Of a stretch of 64,000 nt of DNA, positions 11,691 through 24,313 are shown one piece after another; position 1 is the first letter of the stretch; each line of letters starts with the position of its first letter. The notes beneath the pieces were generated by a model. It was not told the DNA's origin. It did no database searches and saw only the letters and a list, made by a program, of their open reading frames with translations. The stretch spans positions 39,419 through 103,418 of the forward strand of contig PUQB01000764.1 of assembly GCA_003024785.1 (NCBI GenBank), given 5' to 3'. This DNA comes from Selaginella tamariscina. Its lineage: Eukaryota; Streptophyta; Lycopodiopsida; Selaginellales; Selaginellaceae. A program made the translations under genes and the position numbers.

Positions 11691-13110
11691 TAAAGAATAT
11701 TCCTCAAAAGGTATAAGCTAGAGATTTAGAAGAATCCAAAAAGAATATAGTAAGTTATAAAAGGGAATTAGGAGAATTAAGGAAGACTTTAATATTGAAA
11801 GCCTTTTTGAGAGCAGCGTGTGGAGATTAGAGATAACTCGAAAAGGTTGAGTGGTTTTGTGAGGGTTTAGTTTGTACATGTTGGTGCTTAACAATTTCGT
11901 ATCAAAGAAAGGTTTGAGATGAGTGACCGATGGAAAGAAGAAGAATAATACCAATGAGGAGTGGACCAACTAGGAAATTGTGCTTGAATTGTACATTATA
12001 GTAAAAGATTCAAAGCAAATTCAAGAGTATGTGAATGGTGATTCATGACCGGTTGGACGCTATCAAAGATCAGCTTGCTCAAGGAACGTGGGTGGTAAGT
12101 CGAGTATTGGATCGTCTTTGTGTTCCGCCTTTTTTTCAGAGAATTCACAAATGAGGCTATGAGTTGGCTTGAGATAGCAACAAACTTGCTTACTGTGCAA
12201 AAGTGACTACTGAGCAAGCTATGATAGCCATATCAGTGGCCTTGAAGGATAAAGTATGAGGTGGTGGACACACTCTTCAATTGGCGCCAGTTAACTCATC
12301 ACAGATGATTGCAACTTGGGAGAGTTCTTTGAGTTATTTAAAAAGGAGCATGCTCCTCGGTTCGATGTGTCTCATGCAAGGAGTGAACTGAGACACTTAG
12401 AGCAAGGGAAGATGACCTTAAAGATGACTGCATTGAGAAGTTAAGGCAGTTACTATGCCGTGTACCTAACATGTTTGTCAACCAGCAAATGGATTATTTT
12501 ATAGATGGCTACAAAGTGCTAACTTGCATATACATCTTAACTCGGTAATTCAATCTAAGACTTTTGGAGGAGTTATTCGAGTATGCCCACTTGCTAGATG
12601 AGGATAAGAAGGTGTTTAAGGAGAATGAGTGACATAGCAAGAAGCATGGTAGGAGCAGCTCTCCAAGTCCTCGTGAGCACTAGGAGTATAAAGGGAATAG
12701 CAATCATGCTAGGCCAAAGTCCAAGCTAGTAGCCTCTAGTTCTTATCACACCGATAATCGGCCGAAGAAGATTGTTAAGGTGTTTGATAGTGAACGTTGC
12801 CACCTATATGGAGAGGTGGGACACTGGAAGGCAAATTGTCCAAGGAGGAGCAAGCCCAAGGGCAAAAATTTTAATGGTGGTAACGACAAGGAGACGCCTA
12901 AGAGGCTTTAGGAGATGGAGCGTGGGAAGGAGCACACTAAACCACAAGGTAAATTTTTGTTTGTTCTTCTTCAATAGGTAAACTATATGGCACAAGAGGA
13001 GCCACACACACGTGCTAAGGGACGACTTGGTGGATAGTCTTTGTGGTTGCAATCGACAACCCGTGATAAGGGTTGAACGGAATAAGGGAATATGTAATAA
13101 GATAAAAATC
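11691..13110 (+). mobile_element. Ty3/gypsy remnant: LTR end, primer site, gag with zinc knuckle
   Basis: Plus-strand LTR-like sequence (11691-11890) and a decayed primer site (about 11890-11915, ACAATTTCGTATCAAAG) are followed by gag with many stops. A CCHC-type zinc knuckle survives near 12795-12845 (RCHLYGEVGHWKANC, with the second Cys of the usual C-x2-C changed to Tyr). Its 3' part (12910-13020) reads EMERGKEHTKPQGKFLFVL and EEPHTRA, matching the truncated element at 3.0-3.3 kb. The body stops at about 13110 where another LTR begins. This is an old copy, dead and interrupted. Confidence 0.8.
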
Positions 13111-13138
13111 AAATTTTAGAAGTTTGGAATGATGGCAA

Positions 13139-13602
13139 AGTATATAGCAGGTAGTAGTACTACGGATCTTGTCGCAATAGCAAAGAGAGATAAGTATACT
13201 AAGGAATAAAGAAACAAGTAGAAAAAGACAGTGAGAGTAAGATGAGAGCTTATATTATGTCCACACAAGGCACATAGTACAATAATCAATATACTCAGGA
13301 TCCCTTCCAAATCCTATTACAATTTATTTATACATTATTAGCAATTATTGTAACTTCTTCTTATCCTTATCCAATTAGCTACATAATCTCCTCATCGCTG
13401 TTATGATAACTTCTGCATATGCCGTATTCTGCATGACTTTATAGATGCATATTCCATCTCCTACTCTGCATTAAGATTGTAGTCCGTAATCCAGTGTTTT
13501 CATTTGACTCTTGTATTTTCACAATATATATTTATTTGGTGTTTTTATCATTATATGCCCCAAGGAAAGAAACATAACTAAAAATGCCTAGATGACTAAA
13601 TA
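13139..13602 (-). mobile_element. LTR (left copy, 3' LTR of the minus-strand element), one end truncated
   Basis: It matches 20112-20586 along nearly its whole length, for example GTCGCAATAGCAAAGAGAG, TTATATTATGTCCACACAAG and AAGGAAAGAAACATAACTAA. The right copy ends in CTAACA, that is, the LTR starts TGTTAG on the minus strand. The left copy stops at about 13602, short of those bases, and is joined to unrelated sequence. Confidence 0.8.
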
Positions 13603-13700
13603 TGAAATGGCTTGGTCCTTATAAGATTCTTCGTCAAGTTGGCTCTCAAGTTTACCATGTGCAAGATGTTGAGTCTCGATCCTAACATCCCTGGACTAGA
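13603..13700 (+). mobile_element. Chromodomain-type integrase tail fragment
   Basis: Next to the truncated LTR the plus strand reads MKWLGPYKILRQVGSQVYHV. This resembles the end of a plant gypsy integrase, where 'GPYxIxxxxGxxAYxL' is typical. It runs opposite to the element whose LTR it abuts, so it must come from another copy or a rearrangement. Confidence 0.55.
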
Positions 13701-16700
13701 ATTGTTGCATCGTCCCAATGCAACCTTAAGACAATCCTGCTTGAGTCCCACAAAAAGACGCAATCACTACCTTCAACTTTTGGTTCTCTTCTCAAAGTTT
13801 TCAAATTCTTTAGATTCTTTAGAGGTACTAGTACTTGCTAAATTCAGACTCTCTAGCTTAGTAAGGACATACCGCATTTGCTTGCCTTGAGTTTGAACCA
13901 TGTCGGTCAGTACCTTAAGTTGCTTGTATAGTTGTTGTGTGATTTTGCTCTAATCTTGGACTTGTTTGCCCATGGCATCGCACTATTCTTGAACATGTTG
14001 GGCTAGACTCTCCTCTCCATGGTGCTCATGCCCATGTCATATTAGTGTCTCCACTACACTCAACAAATGCAATAGCTAATCTCCCGAGCCTGTCTCACAT
14101 GGTGTTTCATGTGTTGGCATCTCTCCCATACCTAGTCTTGGTGATGTTGCTTGGTTGCTTTGCGCTCCTGGATGAATCTTGCTCTTGAAACTTTGCAGCA
14201 TGTTGCCCCATATTTGGTTGTTTGGGATGGGGTTTCTGCTCCATTTCTTTATCTAAGGTGCCGTTCTTGGGGTGCTATCCAAGTGTCCTAGATGATGGAT
14301 CCACTTCTTGATGTTCCTTCTTAACAATTATATTCTGTACTTCTTCTGGTATCCCTTCCTTGATCGTACTTGCACTAGGTGGTTGGCATATGGTAAATGT
14401 AGGAACCTATGGTATTGATGTGACTCCGTTCCCTTCCTGTGACTCGCCTAGTCATATGATTGTTAGTATTTGTGCTCCCCATTCTCTTGGTTGTGATGTT
14501 GCATCTTCACATTCCATGGGTGTTGTAGCAGTTGATGTTGGTTGTTTGGCTCGTAATTGCCTCTTTGTCCTTCAAATATCTCCTCGTGGCATCGATCTTT
14601 ATTGTAAGGGTTGATCATCCTCCTCATCGTCCTCTACAAAGTGATATGCAGGTTCTTGTGTTTGTGCTTTCTCTAGTCTTCCCATGTGACCTGGACCTCT
14701 TTCTAGGCTTCACTAGCAACATAGCATCCAAATTACAAGTATTAAAGATGTTATTAAGATACTAGGATGAAAGCCCTAACCAAAATGCCATCTTCCTTGG
14801 TATTACAGATGTTCCTACTAGAACCAAGTCCTCATATGCAATACACAATGCCAACAAAATCCGATGTAGAATAGGGAATATGGTCATCTCCTTATCCTTA
14901 CTTTTGGGGTTGTGTAGAGTTTAAAGCTTATGTTGTAACCCTAGTATGGCCAACTCCCCCAATCTACCTTCCTACCCTATGCACTTAAATGATAAGCATA
15001 TCTGATTTCCTTGTTGAATCCTGTCGGTGTCCTCCGAAATCTAAATGCAATTGTGATTGCCTTGAGACGGCTTCTTGTGCGGCTCTCATAGCACGAATGT
15101 CAGTGCTGCATTAGAAGTCTTTTGCTTCTAGAGAAATCTATCATAAGCATGAATGTAAGTATGAATATGTGGAACTGCCTCGAAACACTCATCATGCTGC
15201 AGTAACTCGAATACGCCCCTAATGAGCTTAGCGGTGAATGCAAATGCAGCACCATGTAATTGCAATGCTGTACATATGCCTTGATTGCCTGATCAACCAA
15301 GTGTTTCTCATGTTTGTCCAAATGCTTGTCCAAGAAGGTGTCAAAATACTGCTTCAGTTGTTGCTGTTGTATCCACTCCTGAATGTCTATGATGAGAGTA
15401 GGAGATGGTCGAGCTACATGGTATAGAACTGGGGAGATCTCCATGGTGGGCTTGGACTGCAACTTCAGTTGTGGCCCTGTGGATGATTTGCTCCTAGTGT
15501 CGGTGAGATAGTCCATTCTATCGACCATGTGATGATGGTGATTGAGGCTGGATGGCCCAATCAGATACTGGGGAAAGAGGGAAACCTTTAGAAGAAGAAA
15601 AACAAGAAGAATAAGGAAACTTGATATGGTCTCTCCCACACCACTACCCTTTTTATCACCATTATATTTATGGCCTATTAGATATTTTAGAATGGTCCAC
15701 GTGTCACCTTTTAATTTGTTTGTCGTAGTATTGTCTCGGCTTCTAGTAGATATTGCAGCTTATATTCTATCATTAAATAATGTGAACCTTAGTTTCCTCT
15801 GCTCGTTTGAAATTGTGTTCATGTGAGTTGTCTTGTCCATATCTTAAGATTTTGCTTACCTATCCAATACCATTAATTGAGGAATTATTATTTTCTTCCT
15901 GTACATCTTCGTTGTTGTCAACGTGTCCTTTTTTATTAAGCTTTGTTTTGATTATGTTCTTGCCCTTCTTTTGGTTCCTTCGTAGAACTGTCCTGTCTGT
16001 GTAGTTCTCTTATTTCGTGGTTCGTGTCTTCCTCGTCTATATCATCTTTTAGTTTGTTTATTGTGTATTTCTGTATCCAATTAGTATTGGTTGTGACTAG
16101 GACTCGGCTAGTGCCGTCCATGAGTAATACAGTGCTATTGGATCAGATATTTATAATAATATATGGTCTATACCACTTGGATTTGAACTTATGTCTTATG
16201 GGTCGTAAATTTCCTCGGTAATGTCATACCAATTCACCCACCCGAAATATGGGTTGTTCTTGTACTCTTTTGAGATGATCGTGCCATGCCTTAATTCATG
16301 CTTGAATAACCTGGATGTTAAACACAACCTGCTCAATTGTAATAATCTTTGTCTCACTTGTTCCATTTCCCTATATCTTATTCTAGTGACATGCATAGTG
16401 ATGATATTATAACTCAATGGGTGTAATTGCTTCCAACCCATATGTTAGTTGAAAGGGGTAAATTTCATGGCAACCTTGTACATAGTACTCTCCCGGTGTG
16501 CACTATTTTCATACTAACATTGTCTTCTGATGAGTGGGGGGGGGGGGGGGGGGCATCATCGCTCGCATCATGCTCCACTGATGCTGAGAAAAGCTAGGGG
16601 TCGTCCCTTCGGCCCTTCTTTTCAGTGCCCGCAAGCCCCGACGAGCCCGTGCATGGTATGTCCTCCCCTTTTTGTTGGGGGACCACCATTCCTCCCCACC

Positions 16701-19700
16701 AATTAGTTCTTAGTGGCCATACCGCCCGCCATCCCTGGGGGATCGTGCAATGTAGTACGATATGCCTATAATGCTAAAGTTAGTTTTTTGTCCTAATTCT
16801 TCTGATTTGTGTTGACTATTTTAGTTATACGGTCTTCAATATCTTGTTGGCAAATTCGGCCTGTCCGTTTCCTTTTGGATAGTATGTTGTAGGACACATA
16901 GTGTTTCACTAGATACTCTGCACACAATATCTTGATCACATTATTGACAAAACAACATTCCTTGATCACTAATGAGTTCTATTGGAGCTCCAAATCGTAC
17001 TACTTTCATAAATAAACTTTGTGACTCATGTTGCTCAAAAATTGCATAGTACAATAGCTTCTGCCCACTTGGTAACATAATCCGTCAACACCAAAATGTA
17101 TTGATTTCTTTTGTTGTTCTTAAGATTAATTGGTCCCATGAAGTCTATTCCCAACAACACTATGGGATGTAATGGTTGTACTTGGCGATGCAACACCGAT
17201 TGATGTTCATTGCACTTCAGACACTTCCTACAATACTCTATAACATCTTTGAATAGTGTCAACCACCATAATTCAGACTGCAATAATTTGCACATTGTTA
17301 GTGTCCTTGGAAAATGTCCATCGTGTTCCCTTGAATGGGCTTCTTGTAATATCATAGTGACTTCTTCTACTAGATACCTCATCTTTCCTCATTTGTATAG
17401 TATTCCCAGCAATTATGCAATATAGCTTTGGACGTAATACTAGTTGCTTTCATTGTTGTTTGTTGTCGTTTTTTTTCGGTACTAGACCTATGCTCAAGAA
17501 TTCCTCAATATCTCACAAATATCCATGTTGAAAATATTGTCTTGGGCTGCACCCATTTGAAATAAACTCATATCTGGTAGTTCATCATTGATGCCCACCC
17601 TCTTCTTTTCCAATCATACATCTTGATGATGTAGCTTCCCCGGCTTGTGAATAATTTTGGAAGTCAAACTCTTGTAACAGTAAAAACTACTGTACTAACT
17701 TACTCAACAAATGTATAAGTTTCTGATGATCCACAATGAATTTTACCTCTTAGTTAATAGAGTGTCAAAATTTCATGCAGTATACACCATTCTAAAAAGT
17801 TCTCTTTCTCCATAGTTATGTAGTTTTCTTCTGCATGTGCTCTAATCTCTTACTAGCATAATATAATGGCTGATCCTTCATGTCTTCTTATGTCTGGTCA
17901 ATATGCATCCAATGGCATAATACGATGCATGCACCTGTTCGTGAAATTCTTGTATCTAATTTGGACTAATCAAATAAGCGCCTTTGTTAAAGCTAGTTTC
18001 AACATTTGAAAACTCTTCTCGCATTCCGGATTTCATGCGAATGGTTAGTGGCTTCACTATTGCAAACATAAGTTTTGATAAATCGTCAATGATATCCTAT
18101 TTGCCGAGTAGTCATCGTATTTCGCTTACGTTTATAGGTGCTTACATGGTCTATATTACTTTCACTTTGTCTTGATCCACCATTATCCCTCTGCATATGA
18201 TATGTCCAAGTAGTACTTCGGATTTATGCAGGATACACACTTTTTGGGTTCAATGCGATATTATTTTGTTGACATTCTCAAAATAATTCATCAAACAGTC
18301 TAGATGATCGTCTTTCGTCCCATATATGCAAAAATCATCTAAGAAAACTTTCATAAATGTCGTTAGGTAGTCTCAAAATGTCTCACTAACCAATTGTTGA
18401 AAAGTGAAAGTGCATTGCACAACCCAAAAGGCATGACGTGATATGCAAAAAGCTCCCCATGGACTAATGAAAACTGTCTTTGGCTTAATTTTGCTTCCTC
18501 TATTTGTACTTGGTTGTACCCTGAGACCGGCCTCATATATATTGTGTCCCGCAAGGGTGTTCCAACAATTCCTCAATGAACGATATTGTACATATTCCCG
18601 CTTTGTTACATCATTCAATTCTTGTAGTTGTACTTCGCCTGGTGATAACCACTGCACTTTCTCAATTAGGTATATGTAATAGCTTGTCCACTTCCCCTTT
18701 ACTTTTGCTAGAAAGGTTGGATTCGTCCAGTACACTTGTTGCTTCTTGGGTATTGCATGGGTAGCAATTCTATCTTGTGTGTGCATTAACTCCTTCAAAA
18801 TCTTCATAACTCCATGCAAATATGCCTACATTTTGTTATATATGTTGACTACTTCCTTTCAATATTCTAGCTCCAAATCCACTGCAATTCGTACTTTGCA
18901 TGGTTCTTGTTCACTTATCTTAATTTTTATCCTTCGTCTTTTTGTTACTCGTAATCTTTAAACGCTATTTGGCTCTTGATAATTGCTCGCTCTCAATTTC
19001 ATATTCTTTGTTGCTCTGTTGGTTGTTTGAATTTGTTGGTTAATCCCAATACTTCCATATGTTGATGGTGCTCCATCATAACCATAATCTACTCTCTTTG
19101 AGTGTTTGTATCACAGTGTGTCATTTATGGTGTCATCTGATATAAGTTCGCCTATGCAATCTCAACCAATTTTGGATTACTGTCAAATAGTACTTTCTCC
19201 TCTTCTATATTTAGACCATAGTCTAATCATAATCTTCCATTCCTAAGGGTCGAGTTGGTCCTTCAATTTGTGCCTTTTGTTGAGTTTTAATGATAACTTT
19301 CTTGTTCGTTCTTGTATATCATTTCATTGTGTTCCCAGTCATGTCGTACTTTTGCATCATGTAACCAGGGTCCTCCTAGTAAAATCCAATAGGATCGATT
19401 TCATTTGCCCAATCTGCAATATGACTAAAGACACCTTGTACTTGATTCCTTCAATATCAATGCATACCACTCTAATTATACCAGCAAGTTTTTACTTTTC
19501 TCTGATCTACCATCTGTACTAGGAAGGGTGCATTCTCCATTAGTCCAATCCTAATTCCTTACAAGCTTCTCCTCGATAATGTTGACTCCTGAGCCGTCGT
19601 CAATGGGTATGTTTTGGGTGTTGTTTTTGCCGATTCGTGCAGTTATCATTGATACTTCCTCATCCCAATCTTTCTCTTTAAGAATTTCAGTTGTATTCAG

Positions 19701-20111
19701 CTGAACCCGACTTGTATCTTGTTGGGTATGGCTCGCATTTAGTACATTAGTTATCTGTGTTTGTAAGAATGGAGCAAGAGTAAAACTCTCCTATATTCAA
19801 CTACCGGTTGCTGCAATATGACGGCCACAATACAATCTCCAAGTGGCAATGCTGACATGGATCTCATAGATTGCTCATTTGCTTCATTTGGTATAGAATT
19901 TTTTTTTTCTTCTTGCTGTATTTTTTAAATCTGGTCCACCACTTTATGCACTGTAGCTTTCTCTTTCCTAATTTTTGCATACTAATTCTTTTTTACTTGC
20001 TTTCATCTAGACGCGCTTAGCACATGTCATTGCATATGTTTTTGTCGAGGGTAACTTTGTATCTTCTTCCCATTTGCATTCATGATCTTGTTCCTCTTGA
20101 TCTTGTTCCAA
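13701..20111 (-). mobile_element. Decayed minus-strand Ty3/gypsy element between the LTR pair
   Basis: The internal region is read on the minus strand. RT fragments lie at 18819-18360 (SGYNQVQI and AYHVMPFGLCNA are recognisable). An integrase fragment at 17382-17035 has the zinc-binding HH-CC region (HDGHFPRTLTMCKLL then YCRKCLKCNEHQ) followed by core sequence LGIDFMGPINLKN and LTDYVTKWAEAI. The order from right to left (RT, then integrase, then the left LTR) fits one element. Frames are broken throughout. Sequence at 15.1-16.4 kb on the minus strand is coding-like but unrecognised, and could be a second inserted fragment. The element inserted into the older gag-bearing copy that ends at 13110. 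Confidence 0.75.
16528..16745. other. GC-rich island with an 18-base G run
   Basis: A run of 18 G (about 16536-16553) is followed by about 190 bases of much higher GC content than the surroundings, including CGGCCCTTC, AAGCCCCGACGAGCCCGTGC and GTTGGGGGACCACC. There is no open frame of note. Composition and texture resemble organellar (mitochondrial) noncoding DNA; that origin is a guess. Confidence 0.35.
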
Positions 20112-20586
20112 TATAGTAAGTAGCAATACTACAGATCCCGTCGCAATAGCAAAGAGAGGGAAGTATACTAAGGAACAAAGAACAAGTAGAAAAAGACGCA
20201 GTGAGAGTAAAATGATAACTTATATTATGTCCACACAAGGCACATAATACAATAATCAGTATATTCGGGATCCCTTCCTAATTCTATTCCAGTTTATTTA
20301 TATTCGTACTCCCGGTCCAGTACTAACAATTATTGTAACTCCTTAACTTTTCCCAAACAATTATGTAACCTCCTCATCATTGTTATGATAACTTCTGCAT
20401 ATGCCTTATTCTGCATGACTTTATAAATGTGTATTCTGTCTCTGACTCCGCATTATGATTGTAGTTTGTTGTTTTCATCTGACGCACGTATTTTCACAAT
20501 ATATATATTTTTGGTGTTTTTTTTCATTATATGCCTTAAGGAAAGAAACATAACTAAAACACTTAGTGACTAAATATATCCTAACA
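20112..20586 (-). mobile_element. LTR (right copy, 5' LTR of the minus-strand element)
   Basis: Partner of 13139-13602. On the minus strand it starts TGTTAGGATATATTTAGTCA, a usual plant LTR opening, and runs to about 20112. The divergence between the copies (roughly one change per ten bases by eye) points to an old insertion. Confidence 0.8.
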
Positions 20587-20589
20587 ATG

Positions 20590-21555
20590 AGAGATAAGAA
20601 AGAAGAGATGCACAATATAAACATATACATATTATATATAAAAAGTGTCACTATGTAATCTTGCCATGTCATTTAAATTTAAAATTGTCCACTATAACAT
20701 TTGAATTGACAAACAAAATATACTACCAATTATAGATGCAAACCTAAACCACACAACACTTTGTGCTCTACAAACTAAATTAATCTGATTGAAAATAATA
20801 TTGTATCGTTTGAGTTGTCCATCTCATTATGATAATGCAAAGCCGATAGTCTAATAATGCAAAGCCAAGATAAGGGTTTGTGAGCCATCAAGATGAGTTG
20901 GTAGTTGACGGAGTAAGAAGATGAGGCACACAACACCAACAAGCAATTATGTCTACCTTAAGCTGCTAATCAAGGTTTGTTCTTTGCATTTTGGTTAAGT
21001 ATTGCATCCATATGTCGATTCCCCACATCTTTCGATTCAGACTGGATATGGCGGCTCTGTGCAGCTTGGGAAGGCAAAGAACACATACATATCTTTCTTT
21101 ATATATAAAGATTGCATATATATATTGAAGCTCTCAATAATTTGTTGAGGTTTCTCTTTAGGTAGGTTAATACATTTTCCACATATCCCAGCATTTTTTT
21201 TCCTATTTAATTCTATATATGTGTGTGTATGATGTGTATATGAGGTGCCCTTATTGTTTTCTCGCTTGTGTTGCATTTTCGGATTTTTATAATGTGGTTT
21301 AATGGAGTTTAATCTCAAGTTTTGGGCATTTGTTTCTATGTGTGGACATGAGCACATGTTAAAGGTAAGTATGTATTTATATATGAAACATGTGTGTTTC
21401 TCTCTTCCATCTATATAAATGTGTGTGTGTGTGTGTGTTTATGTATTTTAAGGTTTGATTTTTGTATACATACTCACGTATTTGAATTATAATAAATATT
21501 TAATGTATGTAGATATCTATGAAACTCTTAGTGTTTCATGTACAGGATATATGTA
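20590..21555. other. Intergenic stretch
   Basis: Contains short microsatellites (GT runs at 21420) and no supportable gene. Confidence 0.45.
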
Positions 21556-21559
21556 CATG

Positions 21560-22086
21560 TGCAAACTACATATTTGTATGTATGTATATGTATAATACTC
21601 ATATATAATTATATGATAATTTGGTGTGGCAATGAATATAAAGGAAATTTTAAATTTGTATTACATATACTATTATACCAAATTGAATGCAGACTTTCTC
21701 ACATTTTGTATTATTATATAATAAAGCTTGAGTGAAATGTGTTTAATTAATAATTTACATTGGCACCAAAGTTGACCAAGATGGAAGTAATTATCATTTT
21801 CAATCCAATGTAGTCAAAAGTGTTTGAATGTGCTATAGCTTTGTTAGAAGGAGAAATGAGAACTAAGAAATTTATATGTATTTTATCTTTTTGAAAATAA
21901 ATAAATGAGTAGTTAATAAACATATTGTAAACAAACCAACATATATATTATATATATATATATACCCTTATCTAAATATTAAACAATGTCAATAAACCAT
22001 AGAAAACCCACACCACAAACTATAAAAACAAACACAAAAACATTGACATAAGTAAATGAAACCAACACTAAGGCAAAGAAACTAGG
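21560..22086. repeat. Tandem duplication, first copy
   Basis: It is nearly identical to 22147-22746. It begins CTACATATTTGTATGTATGT and ends AGGCAAAGAAACTAGG. The short frame inside both copies has no coding signature. Confidence 0.85.
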
Positions 22087-22146
22087 TGGTGATCATGTCC
22101 TGCTCCTCCACACAACTAACACTTTGGTATTTGCAAACTATGAAAT

Positions 22147-22525
22147 GTGCAAAACTACATATTTGTATGTATGTATATGTATAATACTCATATATAATTA
22201 TACGATAATTTGGTGCGGCAATGAATATAAAAGAAATTTAAAATTTGTATTACATATACTATCGTACCAAATTGAATGCAGACTTTTTCACATTTTATAT
22301 TATTTATATAATAAAGCTTGAGTGAAATGTGTCTATAATTAATAATTTACATTGGCACCAAAGTTGATCAAGATGGAAGTAATTATCATTTTCAATCCAA
22401 TGTATTCAAAAGGGTTTGGTGAATGTGTTATAGCTTTGTTAGAAGAACTAAGAAATTTATATGTATTATTTAGCTATTTTGAAAATAATAAATGAATAGT
22501 TAATAAACAATATTATAAACAAACC

Positions 22526-22610
<85 letters not shown>

Positions 22611-22746
22611 TATACCCTTATCTAAATATTAAACAATGTCAATAAACCATAGAAAACCCACACCACAAACTATAAAAACAAACACAAAAACATTGACAAT
22701 AAACTACATAAGTAAATGAAACCAACACTAAGGCAAAGAAACTAGG
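22147..22746. repeat. Tandem duplication, second copy with expanded microsatellite
   Basis: Same unit as 21560-22086, but with a (CA)n block (22528-22561) followed by (TA)n (22562-22615) where the first copy has only a short TA tract. The difference in length is almost all microsatellite. Confidence 0.85.
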
Positions 22747-22826
22747 CCTACATCCCTAAGATTACCAAAGACAGGTTAGAAGGCCTTGGATTTGCAGTCT
22801 TTAGTGAGACCTATCCACTCACCATT

Positions 22827-22980
22827 AAACAATCCACCAAGCTTTTCTTCCCATCGCGCTCTTTGAAGAATGCAGAGAGCACATCATCCTTTAAAGCTTT
22901 AGGAGCTCTATGATTGTCCATAGCAACATACAGCTCAAGCATTCCTATCTTCCACTAGACCCCATTGGTGCCTCTTTCAC
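22827..22980 (-). CDS. Possible single exon of an unknown gene
   Basis: A minus-strand frame reads MLELYVAMDNHRAPKALKD then AFFKERDGKKSLVDCLM and ends at a fair splice donor (ATG followed by GTGAGT). Composition is protein-like. An upstream stop sits in the same frame and no partner exon was found, so this is either a gene relic or one exon of a frameshifted gene. Confidence 0.25.
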
Positions 22981-24047
22981 TCTCCAATTCAATTGGAGAA
23001 CTTGTTGCTACATGTTTGTTGTTGCCATTTGTTAATGTAAGATGCTTTTGTTGTTCTTGATTTTCAATTTGACATTTATATCATCACCTTCTAAATCCCT
23101 TCATATTACATGTTTAAGTTAATGGTAGAAATCACCCTTAATCCTTAAGTAAAACAAGTTAATTAAGGATTGGTGTGAATGTCCCCTCTGTTACATAAAA
23201 TAGTTCCACTTCAGAACATATTAACACTCTTACGGGATATATATATAATATAAAAATGTTCAGTCCCATACTTTAACAAAATTTTCAATGTTTAAGTTAA
23301 ATCTCTCGAAGTACGTTTGTTAAATAAACTTAATATGTTAAACTTTGCACTTAAACAAAAGAGAGAAATAAAGTTGGTTCAAAAACACTCTATAAAAAAT
23401 TAATTCTATACATGCTTTTCACACCTTTTGGCCACCTTGTGTATTTCCTAAATAATCTTCAGCATTTTGTATGTTTTATTTAATTTACCTATACAATTCT
23501 AAATAAAATTCGTATTTCCTTGTTAAATAACAGATACACGTGTGTGTGTGTGTGTCTGTTGTGTGTGTGTGTGTGTGCGCATACAAGTCTTTTAGATTTA
23601 ACTAGCAGGTACTCACACAGTAATTAAACGGGACCGTTGGATGCCGTATGCTATGTTATAAAACTAACAAAATGAACTAGGAATAACATTGACATGTGGA
23701 CACGTTACCGAAATTTGAACTTTAAGTATATTTAAACGTATATATGTAGATTGAATTTGTTCTAATAGATTTTAAGAAAACATTTAACTATCTTTATATA
23801 TGTGGGTGTATTATTTTAAATAAATTTAGAAAAGAGAACCAACATCGTAATTACGTCACATAGCTGCTTCAGAAGTTCTTTAATTTCTCAAATTAGCTTA
23901 AATGCGTTGTTACAGTCACCGATACAATATACTTATAAAATGTATATATACAAACAAAGTAAAACAACATACGCATATAAGTCAATATTTTTATTTAAAA
24001 AAGCCTTTATTTAATTGACTTATTTCCTATATTATACATACTCTCAG
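22981..24047. other. Intergenic stretch with GT microsatellite
   Basis: Low-complexity GT tract near 23540-23580; no gene seen. The right end is the 3' flank of the lipid-transfer protein gene. Confidence 0.45.
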
Positions 24048-24313
24048 TCAGGGGCATGTAATAGTTACATTACACCGAGCAGCAAGTTGAGTAACCCTAG
24101 ACTTGTATGCACTGGGGACACAACCACACAAAGTGGAAGCCGGCGTAGTTCGGGTGATATTACAGCACACGCTTGAGAAGGGGATCCGAATGCTGCAGAT
24201 GCACAAGTGTTCCTCAGATTGTTACATGAGAATGGCGGTGGCGGAGGAGCAGCGCCATCGACCAAGATGGATGTAGCAAGAAAACCAAACATAAGTAAAG
24301 CTACTCTCTCCAT
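24048..24313 (-). CDS. Non-specific lipid-transfer protein, one frameshift
   Basis: Read from ATG at 24313, the product starts with a signal peptide (MERVALLMFGFLATSILVDG) and a proline run, then enters the eight-cysteine lipid-transfer fold. C1 (FSC) and C2 (NTC) are in the first frame. A one-base loss near 24164-24168, at the expected CC pair, shifts to the frame that holds C5-x-C6 (TLCGCVPSAYKSRV), C7 (AARC) and C8 (ITC) and ends at TGA 24048. The 266 bases plus one give 88 residues, a normal size. Such proteins carry lipids in the cell wall or apoplast. A TATAATT box lies about 35 bp upstream. Without the shift the reading frame would lose four of the eight cysteines. Confidence 0.75.
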
